From assembly GCA_002424365.1 (NCBI GenBank), contig DIRQ01000112.1, positions 21,607-35,577 of the forward strand: a stretch of DNA of 13,971 nucleotides. The letters are read 5' to 3'. The first letter of the stretch is position 1. The number at the start of each line of letters is the position of its first letter. A program made the position numbers and the translations under genes. The notes under the pieces were generated by a model that saw nothing but the letters and a program-made list of their open reading frames with translations, searched no databases and was not told where the DNA came from. This document shows, in pieces, positions 6,886 through 13,433 of this stretch. This DNA is from Syntrophomonas sp. UBA5432 (GTDB lineage Bacteria; Bacillota; Syntrophomonadia; Syntrophomonadales; Syntrophomonadaceae).

Positions 6886-7494
6886 ATGCCAAAATTATTA
6901 ATTGTAGCTATTAATGGAAGTCCCAATAATGAAGGGAATACCTCTTTTTTATTAAATCAGGCCCTGGAAGAGTGTACTACACGGGGGGCTGACACCGAGT
7001 TCTTGTTTTGCCGGGAAATTTTTAAGGACCAGAGAAATCCCTTCTGTATGGCTTGTTCTTCGCCCTGTCCGGGGAAGTGTTATAAGAATAAAGAACTGGC
7101 CAATGCCTATGAGTTAATTTCCCGAGCTGATGGTTTAATACTGGGCAGCCCTGTATATTTCGGTACAGTATCGGCCCAACTTAAAGCTTTTTTTGATAAA
7201 AGCAGGGCATTAAGGACCGAGAAAAAGCTGCTTAACGTAGTTGGGGGAGCCATTACATCCGGCGGTTCCCGTTTTGGAGGTCAGGAGGCAACTATCCGGG
7301 CTTTGCATGATATAATGTTGGCCCACGGTATGATAATTATCGGTGATGGTCATCATGAAGATGATTGTGGTCATACGGGAGCAGCAGCCCAACACCCGGC
7401 GCAGGAGGATGATAACGCTATCAAACGCAGCCGTATTTTGGGTAAAAGGATATTTGAAGTAGCCCGGGCTACCAGCACATTGAGAAAGAGATAG
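6886..7494 (+). CDS. Flavodoxin-fold NAD(P)H-dependent oxidoreductase / iron-sulfur flavoprotein-like
   Basis: A 202-residue member of the NADPH-dependent FMN reductase superfamily. The FMN phosphate-binding loop GSPNNEGNTS (11-20) follows the first beta strand, and GSPVYFGTVSAQLKAFFDK (87-105) is the second flavin-contacting segment. Between them lie four cysteines, Cys54, Cys57, Cys61 and Cys65 (C-x2-C-x3-C-x3-C), where iron-sulfur flavoproteins (Isf) of anaerobes carry a compact [4Fe-4S] motif, usually C-x2-C-x2-C-x4-7-C. The spacing here differs slightly, so cluster binding is likely but not certain. GAGG at 6872-6875 serves the ATG. It stands alone between decayed DNA and an inverted-repeat element, so the context does not reveal a partner. 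A role in electron transfer or oxidative-stress handling in an anaerobe is a family-level guess. Confidence 0.85.
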   Translation: MPKLLIVAINGSPNNEGNTSFLLNQALEECTTRGADTEFLFCREIFKDQRNPFCMACSSPCPGKCYKNKELANAYELISRADGLILGSPVYFGTVSAQLKAFFDKSRALRTEKKLLNVVGGAITSGGSRFGGQEATIRALHDIMLAHGMIIIGDGHHEDDCGHTGAAAQHPAQEDDNAIKRSRILGKRIFEVARATSTLRKR

Positions 7495-7520
7495 ACGGGG
7501 AATAGACACAGATAACACTG

Positions 7521-7595
7521 ACCCTTCGGCACAGCAACCTTAACAGCGACCAAAGGGAGCATTAGTGGTACCCGAAGGGTGATTCTGATTTTTTT
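7521..7595 (+). terminator. Long stem-loop with downstream T-tract inside the inverted-repeat element
   Basis: ACCCTTCGG (7521-7529) is a perfect complement of CCGAAGGGT (7572-7580), and a run of seven T begins at 7589. The 42-base interior and the 8-base gap before the T-run make it an atypical intrinsic terminator, though it is placed well to end the flavoprotein transcript. Confidence 0.35.
7538..7580 (+). repeat. Internal direct repeat, copy A
   Basis: This block shares about 33 of 42 positions with 7743-7784, including the cores CCTTAA-AGCGACC, AGGGAGCAT and a small CCC-NNN-GGGT hairpin. See copy B. Confidence 0.6.
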
Positions 7596-7742
7596 AAATA
7601 AACTTAACCCCGGCTGCTATTTTCATACGTGGTTGCCGTGTGCCCTTTAGGGTACGGCTTTCGGCCGTAGCCGGTTAGTAGGAAATAAACACTGAGCACA
7701 CTGCCACAGTGTTATTCATAAACAATCAGAGTCCTTCAGCTC

Positions 7743-7784
7743 CCTTAATAGCGACCGTAGGGAGCATCGGTGTGCCCTATGGGT
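7743..7784 (+). repeat. Internal direct repeat, copy B
   Basis: Second copy of the block at 7538-7580. In this copy GCTCCCT (7739-7745) and AGGGAGC (7758-7764) also form a 7-bp stem. A third partial copy, GTGTGCCC-TTTA-GGGTA, is at 7638-7653. The repeated hairpin suggests the element grew by internal duplication. Confidence 0.6.
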
Positions 7785-7860
7785 ATGTCAAAAAAACTGT
7801 AACCCGCGGAAATCCTGCTTAATAAGCGTTATCCGTGTCTATTTTAGGGGGTGAATTAAT

Positions 7861-8928
7861 ATGTTAATACGGGAAGAAATAGAGCAACGGGAGGTTGCTT
7901 TACTAAGCCCACTGGCCCTGCCAGCTATCAAATCTACCGGCCGGGAAACCTATGAAGACCCTGACCCTATTCGTACCTGTTTTATGGTTGATCGAGACAG
8001 AATAATTCATTCCAAATCTTTTCGCCGTTTAAAACATAAAACCCAGGTTTTCATAGCTCCTCCGGGTGACCACTATCGCACTCGTCTGACCCATACCTTG
8101 GAAGTGAACCAGATTGCACGTACCATTGGCGCAGGGCTTAACCTTAATTTAGATTTAATTGAGGCTATTGCTTTGGCCCATGATGTTGGCCATACTCCAT
8201 TTGCACATGCTGGAGAACAAGTACTTGACGAACTGTTAACTACTGGATTTCGACATAATGAGAATAGTATACGGGTTCTTACCAGGGTAGAACAAAATAA
8301 AACCCGGAAGGGGTTAAATTTGAGCCAGGAAGTTCTGGATGGAGTTCTTCATCACAGCGGTTATGGACGGGATGAACCCCTGGCTGCAACTCTGGAGGGG
8401 CAGGTTATTCGCTTAAGCGATAAAATAGCTTATGTACAGCATGATATAGATGATTCTATCCGAGCCGGATTACTGGTTATTGAGGATATTCCTCGCGAAT
8501 ACCTGGACATACTAGGAGACAGCCATAGTAAACGTATTGCTACCCTGGTAAGTAGCACTATCCATAACACCCGAAAATTAATGGATCAAGGAGATAATGT
8601 CCGAGTGGCACCGGGAGAAGAGGCTGAGATGGCCTTAAAAGGATTGCGCCATTTTATGTTTGATACCATATATACCGGAAACGTTTGCCAGGCAGAACGT
8701 AGCCGGGCAGCATTTGTTCTGGAACATCTTTTCAACTATTATCACCGGTATCCTGAGAAGATGAGCCAAATTTATCGTGAGATAGCTGATGACGAAGGAT
8801 TGGAAAGAGGAGTAGCAGACTATATATCAGGTATGAGCGATGCTTACTGTGTAAGCTTATTTAAAGATATTTATATACCCCAGTCTTTGGTTCCTGATGC
8901 TCAAAGATTTATGTCTACTGATGTATAA
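7861..8928 (+). CDS. dgt: dGTP triphosphohydrolase-like protein (HD domain)
   Basis: A 355-residue HD-superfamily dNTP triphosphohydrolase of the short dgt-like type, hydrolysing dGTP or other dNTPs to the nucleoside and triphosphate and so affecting the nucleotide pool. The metal-binding set is complete: His78 in RLTHTLEV, His107-Asp108 in ALAHDVGHTPFAH, and Asp187 in RLSDKIAYVQHDIDD. FRRLKHKTQV (54-63) and HYRTRLTHT are typical of the family N-terminus. An AGGGGGTG ribosome binding site at 7846-7853 supports ATG 7861. Genes of this family often lie just upstream of dnaG in Clostridia, as here. Because the inverted-repeat element ends at about 7843, the promoter must lie within that element or the gene is read from upstream. 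Confidence 0.93.
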   Translation: MLIREEIEQREVALLSPLALPAIKSTGRETYEDPDPIRTCFMVDRDRIIHSKSFRRLKHKTQVFIAPPGDHYRTRLTHTLEVNQIARTIGAGLNLNLDLIEAIALAHDVGHTPFAHAGEQVLDELLTTGFRHNENSIRVLTRVEQNKTRKGLNLSQEVLDGVLHHSGYGRDEPLAATLEGQVIRLSDKIAYVQHDIDDSIRAGLLVIEDIPREYLDILGDSHSKRIATLVSSTIHNTRKLMDQGDNVRVAPGEEAEMALKGLRHFMFDTIYTGNVCQAERSRAAFVLEHLFNYYHRYPEKMSQIYREIADDEGLERGVADYISGMSDAYCVSLFKDIYIPQSLVPDAQRFMSTDV

Positions 8929-9199
8929 ATAACGTGCACCGATAATAATAACAACAATAAAAGCATAGGACCAATCGCAAGGGTTGCCGGAAATAAAATA
9001 TTACTCACTCTAAAAGGCTCAATTATTGGTTTTAACTGATGGTTGAGTCTTATCTAAAAATATAATCTACCATAAAGGAGAAACAAGCTGATTGTAGAAT
9101 AAGTAGACAGTATGAAATAGGAACAAAGCACAAGAAAGAGACAAAAATCGACTGAACAGAAGGAATTATCCTTCGAACATAGAATAATGGTGAATATTA
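8929..9199. other. Intergenic region dgt - dnaG
   Basis: About 270 AT-rich bases with no reading frame of note. TATAAT at 9061-9066 is the best -10 box, but the nearest TTGAGT (9043-9048) is only 12 bases away, so no promoter can be called firmly. AAAGGAG at 9075-9081 has no usable start codon after it. The yqxD gene that precedes dnaG in Bacillus is absent. Confidence 0.5.
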
Positions 9200-10975
9200 A
9201 TGACTGTATATGATAACCGGGTAACCCGGGAAATATCTGAGCGCCTGGACATAATTGATATTATAGGCGAGACTGTTAAGCTAAGCCGTAAGGGTAACCG
9301 CTACTGGGGACTGTGCCCATTTCATGCAGAAAAAACGCCTTCGTTCAGCGTGACTCCGGAGCGTAATATGTTTTATTGTTTCGGCTGCCATGCTGGTGGG
9401 GACATTTTTTCCTTTGTAATGAAGCGTGATGGTCTGGATTTCAAGGAAGCTCTCGAGATGCTGGCGGCTCGAGCAGGAATTAAGCTGGCGTCTACTTCGG
9501 TTAGCAGAGATCAGGAACATAGAAAAAGAGTAATAGAAGTTAACCGGGCAGCAGCTGAGTTTTATCATCAAATGCTATTAAGCCATCAGGGCAGCGCAGC
9601 CCTGGATTATCTTAAAAGACGTGGTATAAAAACGGAGACCATTTTGACCTATAAATTGGGATATGCCCCTGAGCAATGGAACGCATTAGAGGAATACTTG
9701 CTAAAGAAGGGTTTTTCCCAGGAATATGTGAAATTATCCGGCTTAATAAAACGTAATGAAAACAGGAACAGCTATTATGATCTATTTCGCAAGCGACTGA
9801 TGTTTCCCATTTTTCAATATAATGGGGACATTCTCGGTTTCGGTGGCCGAGTCCTGGACGATACTTTACCCAAGTATATTAATACACCGGAAACCGAGCT
9901 TTATTCCAAAAGAAAAGTTCTATATGGGCTCTATCAGGCTCGTAAGGCTATACGCTCTACTAATGAAGCAGTGCTCCTGGAAGGATACATGGACTGTATC
10001 AAATTGCAGCAGGCCGGCGTAGATAACTGCATAGCCTCACTGGGAACGGCGCTAACTCAGGAACAGGCCAATCTTCTATGTCGGTATACAGAAAATGTAC
10101 TGATTTTATATGATGGTGATGAGGCAGGACAACGAGAAACCCTGAGGGCTATTGATATTTTTGTAGAAGAAGCTTTGAGCGTTCAGGTGGTAACTTTGCC
10201 TTTAGGTCAAGATCCCGATGACTTTTTAGAGATAAATGGAAAAGAGGAATTTTTACAATATATACAGAATAATAAGCTTAGTCATATAGAATTTAAAATA
10301 AACAGATACCTCAAGCAAGAAAAAACGCTGAATTTAGAGGCGAAAATTTCGATAGTAAACGCCGTAAAAAATGATATTAATAGGTTGAAGAGTCCAATTG
10401 AAAAGGATTATTATATAAAAATCCTGGCTCAAAAACTATTGATGGAACCCAATTTGATCTATAGGGAACTCAAGGTGGCAAATAAGCGTCAGAACCCGAT
10501 AAATAGGAATAAAACTCAAATATATAGAGATAATATACAGTACGGCAATTATAGCAAAGATGAGAAAATATTGGCAACCATGCTAAAGGACGAGAAATCC
10601 TTTAGCATGATTAAAGATAGCTTGGGCTTAAACTTCTTAGTACGAAGTGAATATAAGGATATGATGAATATCTATGATCAACTAGAAGGGAGCCAGGAAG
10701 AAAGGCTTGCAAAACTGGGAGAGATTATGCAGCAGGAAGGTATGGCAGCAACCTATGCCAGAATTGTTTTCCTGATAGAAGAAATAAATGTTGAAGAAGC
10801 TGATGTTAAGGAATTTATTCGCCGCGTACAAGCATTAAAAAGCAAAGCACGCTGGCAAAAGATATATCAACAAATAGACTTTCTTAAAGCAGAAGGAAAT
10901 TTTGAACACTTGTTAAAATTCGTACTTAACCTGGATAGCTTTTTAAACGAAACCCGGGAAGGGGGGATATTATAA
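9200..10975 (+). CDS. dnaG: DNA primase
   Basis: DnaG makes RNA primers for chromosomal replication at the fork in association with the DnaB/DnaC helicase. The 591-residue protein has the N-terminal CHC2 zinc-binding domain with Cys39, His42, Cys60 and Cys63, the RNA polymerase core with FGGR (214-217) and PKYINTPET (224-232), and the TOPRIM site with Glu261 in LLEGYMD, Asp305 and Asp307 in LYDGDEAG. The tail from about 430 is the variable helicase-binding part. The length is normal. ATG 9200 is the first possible start because a stop precedes it in frame at 9191, but the ribosome binding site (GGTG) is weak, so translation may be modest, as is common for dnaG. The TAA stop overlaps the rpoD ATG by one base. 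Confidence 0.97.
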   Translation: MTVYDNRVTREISERLDIIDIIGETVKLSRKGNRYWGLCPFHAEKTPSFSVTPERNMFYCFGCHAGGDIFSFVMKRDGLDFKEALEMLAARAGIKLASTSVSRDQEHRKRVIEVNRAAAEFYHQMLLSHQGSAALDYLKRRGIKTETILTYKLGYAPEQWNALEEYLLKKGFSQEYVKLSGLIKRNENRNSYYDLFRKRLMFPIFQYNGDILGFGGRVLDDTLPKYINTPETELYSKRKVLYGLYQARKAIRSTNEAVLLEGYMDCIKLQQAGVDNCIASLGTALTQEQANLLCRYTENVLILYDGDEAGQRETLRAIDIFVEEALSVQVVTLPLGQDPDDFLEINGKEEFLQYIQNNKLSHIEFKINRYLKQEKTLNLEAKISIVNAVKNDINRLKSPIEKDYYIKILAQKLLMEPNLIYRELKVANKRQNPINRNKTQIYRDNIQYGNYSKDEKILATMLKDEKSFSMIKDSLGLNFLVRSEYKDMMNIYDQLEGSQEERLAKLGEIMQQEGMAATYARIVFLIEEINVEEADVKEFIRRVQALKSKARWQKIYQQIDFLKAEGNFEHLLKFVLNLDSFLNETREGGIL

Positions 10976-12060
10976 TGAAACTGGATAGAAAGCTGGCAGA
11001 AACAGTAAGCGCCCTGGCTGAAAAAGGGAAAAAGAAGAATAATCTCTCCTACGAAGAGATTATTGAAGAACTGCAGGAATTCAGCTTGGGAACAGATAAT
11101 ATAGAAGATATACTGGAACACCTCCAGTCCCTGGGTATAAACGTGGGTAACGAATCTGATACTGATGCTGAAGCAGATGAGCAGGAACAGGAAAGCGTGG
11201 AGACAGAAGAAGTGTCTGTTCCTGATGGTATTGAAATAGATGACCCGGTACGCATGTATTTAAAGGAAATAGGACGAGTTCCTTTGCTTACCGCGAATCA
11301 GGAGGTAGATCTTGCTCATAGAATTGAAAATGGCGATGAAGACGCCAAAAAGCAACTGGTTGAGGCTAATCTAAGGCTGGTTGTTAGTATTGCTAAACGC
11401 TACGTAGGAAGAGGTATGCTCTTCCTGGACCTAATTCAGGAAGGTAACCTGGGTCTTATGAAGGCAGTAGAAAAATTTGACTATCGTAAAGGGTTCAAAT
11501 TTAGCACTTATGCTACTTGGTGGATCAGGCAGGCAATAACCCGTGCTATAGCTGACCAGGCCCGTACCATCCGTATACCGGTACACATGGTGGAGACTAT
11601 TAACAAGTTGTCCCGGGTACAGAGAAACCTATTACAAACTTTAGGGCGGGAACCCACGCCTTTTGAAGTAGCCCTAGAAATGGATATCCCGGTGGACAGG
11701 GTAATAGAAATTATGAAAGTAGCCCAAGAACCGGTTTCACTGGAGACCCCTATTGGTGAGGAAGATGACAGCCATCTAGGTGATTTTATAACTGATGAAG
11801 ATGCAGAATCTCCCGAGGAATCAGCCTCCTTTGTGTTACTGCGAGAGCACTTGGACGGCATTCTCAATACTCTAACCGAAAGGGAAGAAAAGGTTTTGCG
11901 ATTAAGGTTTGGGTTGGATGATGGTAGGCCCCGTACCTTGGAGGAAGTGGGACAGGAATTTGGAGTCACCCGGGAGAGAATTAGGCAGATAGAAGCCAAG
12001 GCGCTACGTAAACTAAGGCATCCTTCCCGGAGCAAAAAACTTAAGGATTATATTGAATAG
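10975..12060 (+). CDS. rpoD: RNA polymerase major sigma factor (sigma-A/RpoD)
   Basis: This is the housekeeping sigma factor of RNA polymerase. It has 361 residues, the compact Gram-positive form. A short region 1.1 (about 1-55) and an acidic linker (58-88) lead to region 1.2 (DPVRMYLKEIG, 90-100). Region 2 includes RLVVSIAKRY and the promoter-melting and -10 recognition segment GFKFSTYATWWIRQAI (173-188). Region 3 runs from about 205 to 280 (RIPVHMVETINK at 200-211). Region 4 carries the -35-binding HTH, TLEEVGQEFGVTRERIRQIE (321-340). The ATG overlaps the dnaG stop (TAATG), and the GGGGGG at 10961-10966 lies 8 bases before it, so the two genes are cotranscribed and probably coupled, as in the Bacillus sigA operon. 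No strong terminator follows. Confidence 0.98.
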   Translation: MKLDRKLAETVSALAEKGKKKNNLSYEEIIEELQEFSLGTDNIEDILEHLQSLGINVGNESDTDAEADEQEQESVETEEVSVPDGIEIDDPVRMYLKEIGRVPLLTANQEVDLAHRIENGDEDAKKQLVEANLRLVVSIAKRYVGRGMLFLDLIQEGNLGLMKAVEKFDYRKGFKFSTYATWWIRQAITRAIADQARTIRIPVHMVETINKLSRVQRNLLQTLGREPTPFEVALEMDIPVDRVIEIMKVAQEPVSLETPIGEEDDSHLGDFITDEDAESPEESASFVLLREHLDGILNTLTEREEKVLRLRFGLDDGRPRTLEEVGQEFGVTRERIRQIEAKALRKLRHPSRSKKLKDYIE

Positions 12061-12073
12061 AGGCGATTGTTTG

Positions 12074-12102
12074 TTGACAATTAGCCTGTAGGAAGATATA
12101 AT
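12074..12102 (+). promoter_or_regulatory. Consensus sigma-A promoter of tRNA-Asn
   Basis: TTGACA (12074-12079), a 17-base spacer and TATAAT (12097-12102) give a perfect match to the consensus. The tRNA begins 18 bases after the -10 box. This starts only 14 bases after the rpoD stop codon. Confidence 0.92.
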
Positions 12103-12119
12103 ATTTGTCGTTGGGGCAT

Positions 12120-12194
12120 TCCTCGATAGCTCAACGGTAGAGCATCCGGCTGTTAACCGGAGGGTTGTAGGTTCGAATCCTACTCGGGGAGCCA
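12120..12194 (+). tRNA. tRNA-Asn (anticodon GTT)
   Basis: 75 bases with the CCA end encoded. The acceptor stem TCCTCGA pairs with TCGGGGA (one G-T pair), the discriminator base is G, and the anticodon loop CTGTTAA reads GTT. The T arm has GGTTCGAATCC. It forms a single-gene unit with its own promoter and terminator. Confidence 0.97.
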
Positions 12195-12207
12195 GTGAAA
12201 ATTTCCG

Positions 12208-12241
12208 GCGGTAACCCTATAAAAGTTACCGCTTTTTATTT
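12208..12241 (+). terminator. Intrinsic terminator after tRNA-Asn
   Basis: GCGGTAAC (12208-12215) and GTTACCGC (12225-12232) make a perfect 8-bp stem with a 9-base loop, followed by TTTTTATTT. Confidence 0.9.
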
Positions 12242-12275
12242 GAAGCTAACCCCGTAAAAACAATAGAGTTTTCTA

Positions 12276-12305
12276 TTGACCTAGTAAGAGATATTTTGGT
12301 ATACT
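12276..12305 (+). promoter_or_regulatory. Sigma-A promoter of the second tRNA unit
   Basis: TTGACC (12276-12281), an 18-base spacer and TATACT (12300-12305), with TGG directly before the -10 box as an extended -10. It lies 27 bases upstream of the next tRNA. Confidence 0.85.
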
Positions 12306-12332
12306 AACTCTTGCGGGGTTCCGCAGTATTCC

Positions 12333-12408
12333 GGGCCTATAGCTCAGTTGGCAGAGCTACCGGCTCATAACCGGTTGGTCCCAGGTTCGAGTCCTGGTAG
12401 GCCCACCA
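12333..12408 (+). tRNA. tRNA with anticodon CAT (elongator tRNA-Met or tRNA-Ile2)
   Basis: 76 bases, CCA encoded. The acceptor stem GGGCCTA pairs perfectly with TAGGCCC, the discriminator is A, and the anticodon loop CTCATAA reads CAT. The paired G1-C72 rules out the initiator tRNA. C4-G69 and C5-G68 are the base pairs that mark the minor isoleucine tRNA (CAT changed to lysidine-AT by TilS) in E. coli, and the sequence resembles B. subtilis tRNA-Ile2 more than its tRNA-Met. Standard pipelines would call it tRNA-Met. Confidence 0.93.
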
Positions 12409-12410
12409 TC

Positions 12411-12591
12411 TTCAGAAGTCAGAGGTCGGAAGTAGGATGTCAGACTTTGCAGTTAGAGATTTGACTTGGATAATGTTAACAATATGATATCTGTCATCTG
12501 ACTTCCAACTTCCATTTAATCAGAGTTCAGGAGTTAGGCTGTTGGAAATTTTCAAACTCTCCGACTTCCAACATCCGACTTCAGACATCTG
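12411..12591. mobile_element. Repeat-rich inverted-repeat element between tRNA genes
   Basis: The left arm (about 12411-12445, AGAAGTC-AGAGGTCGGAAGT type) is complementary to the right arm (about 12560-12591, CCGACTTCCAACATCCGACT type) at roughly 24 of 32 positions. A further copy of the motif, CTGACTTCCAACTTCC, lies at 12498-12513. Such GACTTC/GAAGTC tandem and inverted repeats are seen as short interspersed elements in Firmicutes genomes. There is no coding capacity. It lies inside the transcript linking tRNA(CAT) and tRNA-Glu. Confidence 0.55.
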
Positions 12592-12595
12592 TTAT

Positions 12596-12670
12596 GGCCC
12601 CTTGGTCAAGCGGTTAAGACACCGCCCTTTCACGGCGGTAACGGGGGTTCGAGTCCCCCAGGGGTCACCA
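12596..12670 (+). tRNA. tRNA-Glu (anticodon TTC)
   Basis: 75 bases, CCA encoded. The acceptor stem GGCCCCT pairs with AGGGGTC (one G-T pair), the discriminator is A, and the anticodon loop CTTTCAC reads TTC. It begins five bases after the repeat element. Confidence 0.97.
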
Positions 12671-12677
12671 TTTTAAA

Positions 12678-12753
12678 GGGCGATTAGCTCAGTTGGGAGA
12701 GCACCTGCCTTACAAGCAGGGGGTCGGCAGTTCGAGCCTGTCATCGCCCACCA
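12678..12753 (+). tRNA. tRNA-Val (anticodon TAC)
   Basis: 76 bases, CCA encoded. The acceptor stem GGGCGAT pairs with ATCGCCC, the discriminator is A, and the anticodon loop CTTACAA reads TAC. It lies seven bases after tRNA-Glu and is clearly cotranscribed with it. Confidence 0.97.
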
Positions 12754-12763
12754 TATGAAAATA

Positions 12764-12794
12764 AGAACCATGAAGAATCATGGTTCTCTTTTTT
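12764..12794 (+). terminator. Intrinsic terminator of the tRNA unit
   Basis: AGAACCATGA (12764-12773), loop AGAA, and TCATGGTTCT (12778-12787) make a perfect 10-bp stem followed by CTTTTTT. Confidence 0.95.
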
Positions 12795-12873
12795 ACACCT
12801 GGAATTTTCACAGCTATTTTCCACGGAATAAGCTTACCTTCACCCGGAAAGAATAAGGGCGGAGGTGGTTTTC

Positions 12874-13269
12874 ATGGAACTGGAGCAGGGGGAGCATAGT
12901 ATTTTATCCTTTTTCCCTTCTAGTGACAAGGCCCAGGAAGCGGCACAGGCAATAGAAGAAGCGGGACTAGTACCTGAACCTGGAGCTATTCAGGTTGATA
13001 GAATAACACGTTATAGTTCTGCTGACGAAGATGAATATAACAATCCAATAAGTAATGCCGCTACTTTAAGTGGAATTACCCTATACTCGGCCAGTGAGGG
13101 TGAAGAGGGTACCAATCCCCTACTGGCTGCTATGGATTCAGCTAGCGGAATTGGTAATCCCAATGCAGGTGTTCCGGGTAGGCATGGCTTCATGTTAACC
13201 CTAGTTACTGCTAAAGAAAATGTAGAAGCAGCACTGGAAATAATTAGGGCTTACGACGGTGATACCTGA
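12874..13269 (+). CDS. Hypothetical acidic 131-residue protein
   Basis: I do not recognise the family. GGAGG at 12861-12865 lies 8 bases before ATG 12874, so that start is chosen over the GTG at 12865, which is within the ribosome binding site. The protein is acidic and soluble with no signal peptide or membrane segment. Its two ends look alike: HSILSFFPSSDKAQEAAQAI (8-27) and HGFMLTLVTAKENVEAALEI (104-123) each read as a beta strand followed by an alanine-rich helix, consistent with a duplicated beta-alpha unit or ferredoxin-like fold such as in YflT-like stress proteins. The middle (46-103) is polar, glycine- and asparagine-rich, probably flexible. It follows the tRNA terminator, so it needs its own promoter, which I could not identify in 12795-12860. 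Start, codon use and ribosome binding site say it is a real gene. Confidence 0.75.
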   Translation: MELEQGEHSILSFFPSSDKAQEAAQAIEEAGLVPEPGAIQVDRITRYSSADEDEYNNPISNAATLSGITLYSASEGEEGTNPLLAAMDSASGIGNPNAGVPGRHGFMLTLVTAKENVEAALEIIRAYDGDT

Positions 13270-13324
13270 TTATTTTGAAGTCCGGTAAGCAGGTTTTATT
13301 GGGATAGTTTTTGAATGAAGATAT

Positions 13325-13354
13325 TTGACAATCAGATTAGGTTTAGGCTATAAT
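13325..13354 (+). promoter_or_regulatory. Consensus sigma-A promoter of the zinc-ribbon gene
   Basis: TTGACA (13325-13330), an 18-base spacer and TATAAT (13349-13354). Transcription should start near 13361, giving a leader of roughly 73 bases. Confidence 0.88.
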
Positions 13355-13377
13355 TTCTTTGCCTTGTTCTTGAAGGG

Positions 13378-13427
13378 ATCTCCTTTTTGGGGAAAACTAA
13401 GTCCAAGAGTAATCCCGGAAGGGAGAT
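13378..13427 (+). promoter_or_regulatory. Structured 5' leader able to sequester the ribosome binding site
   Basis: ATCTCC (13378-13383) is a perfect complement of GGAGAT (13422-13427), which contains the ribosome binding site. The same anti-site can instead pair locally: TCTCC (13379-13383) with GGGGA (13389-13393) around a T5 loop. The two folds exclude each other, a design seen in translational switches, but pairing this short can occur by chance. Confidence 0.3.
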
Positions 13428-13433
13428 GAATTA

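Larger units (their letters stand above)
7501..7843. mobile_element. MITE-like non-coding element with 19-bp terminal inverted repeats
   Basis: The left end at 7501-7519, beginning AATAGACACAGATAAC, is the reverse complement of the right end at 7825-7843 with 17 of 19 bases matching. The 343 bases between hold no plausible gene but several hairpins and an internal duplicated block. The element starts six bases after the flavoprotein stop codon and ends a few bases before the dgt ribosome binding site. No target-site duplication is obvious. The size, ends and lack of coding capacity fit a miniature inverted-repeat transposable element; the family is unknown to me. Confidence 0.6.

Noticed and set aside
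9043..9066. Promoter for dnaG (TTGAGT and TATAAT)
   Set aside because: The spacer is only 12 bases, too short for sigma-A.
9075..9120. Small gene after AAAGGAG between dgt and dnaG
   Set aside because: No start codon followed by a frame of more than a few codons.
11508..12035. 175-codon open frame on the - strand within rpoD
   Set aside because: Antisense shadow of the highly conserved sigma factor; serine-rich composition typical of shadows.
12411..12591. CRISPR array
   Set aside because: The GACTTC motifs are short, irregular and in both orientations, with no constant repeat or spacer length.
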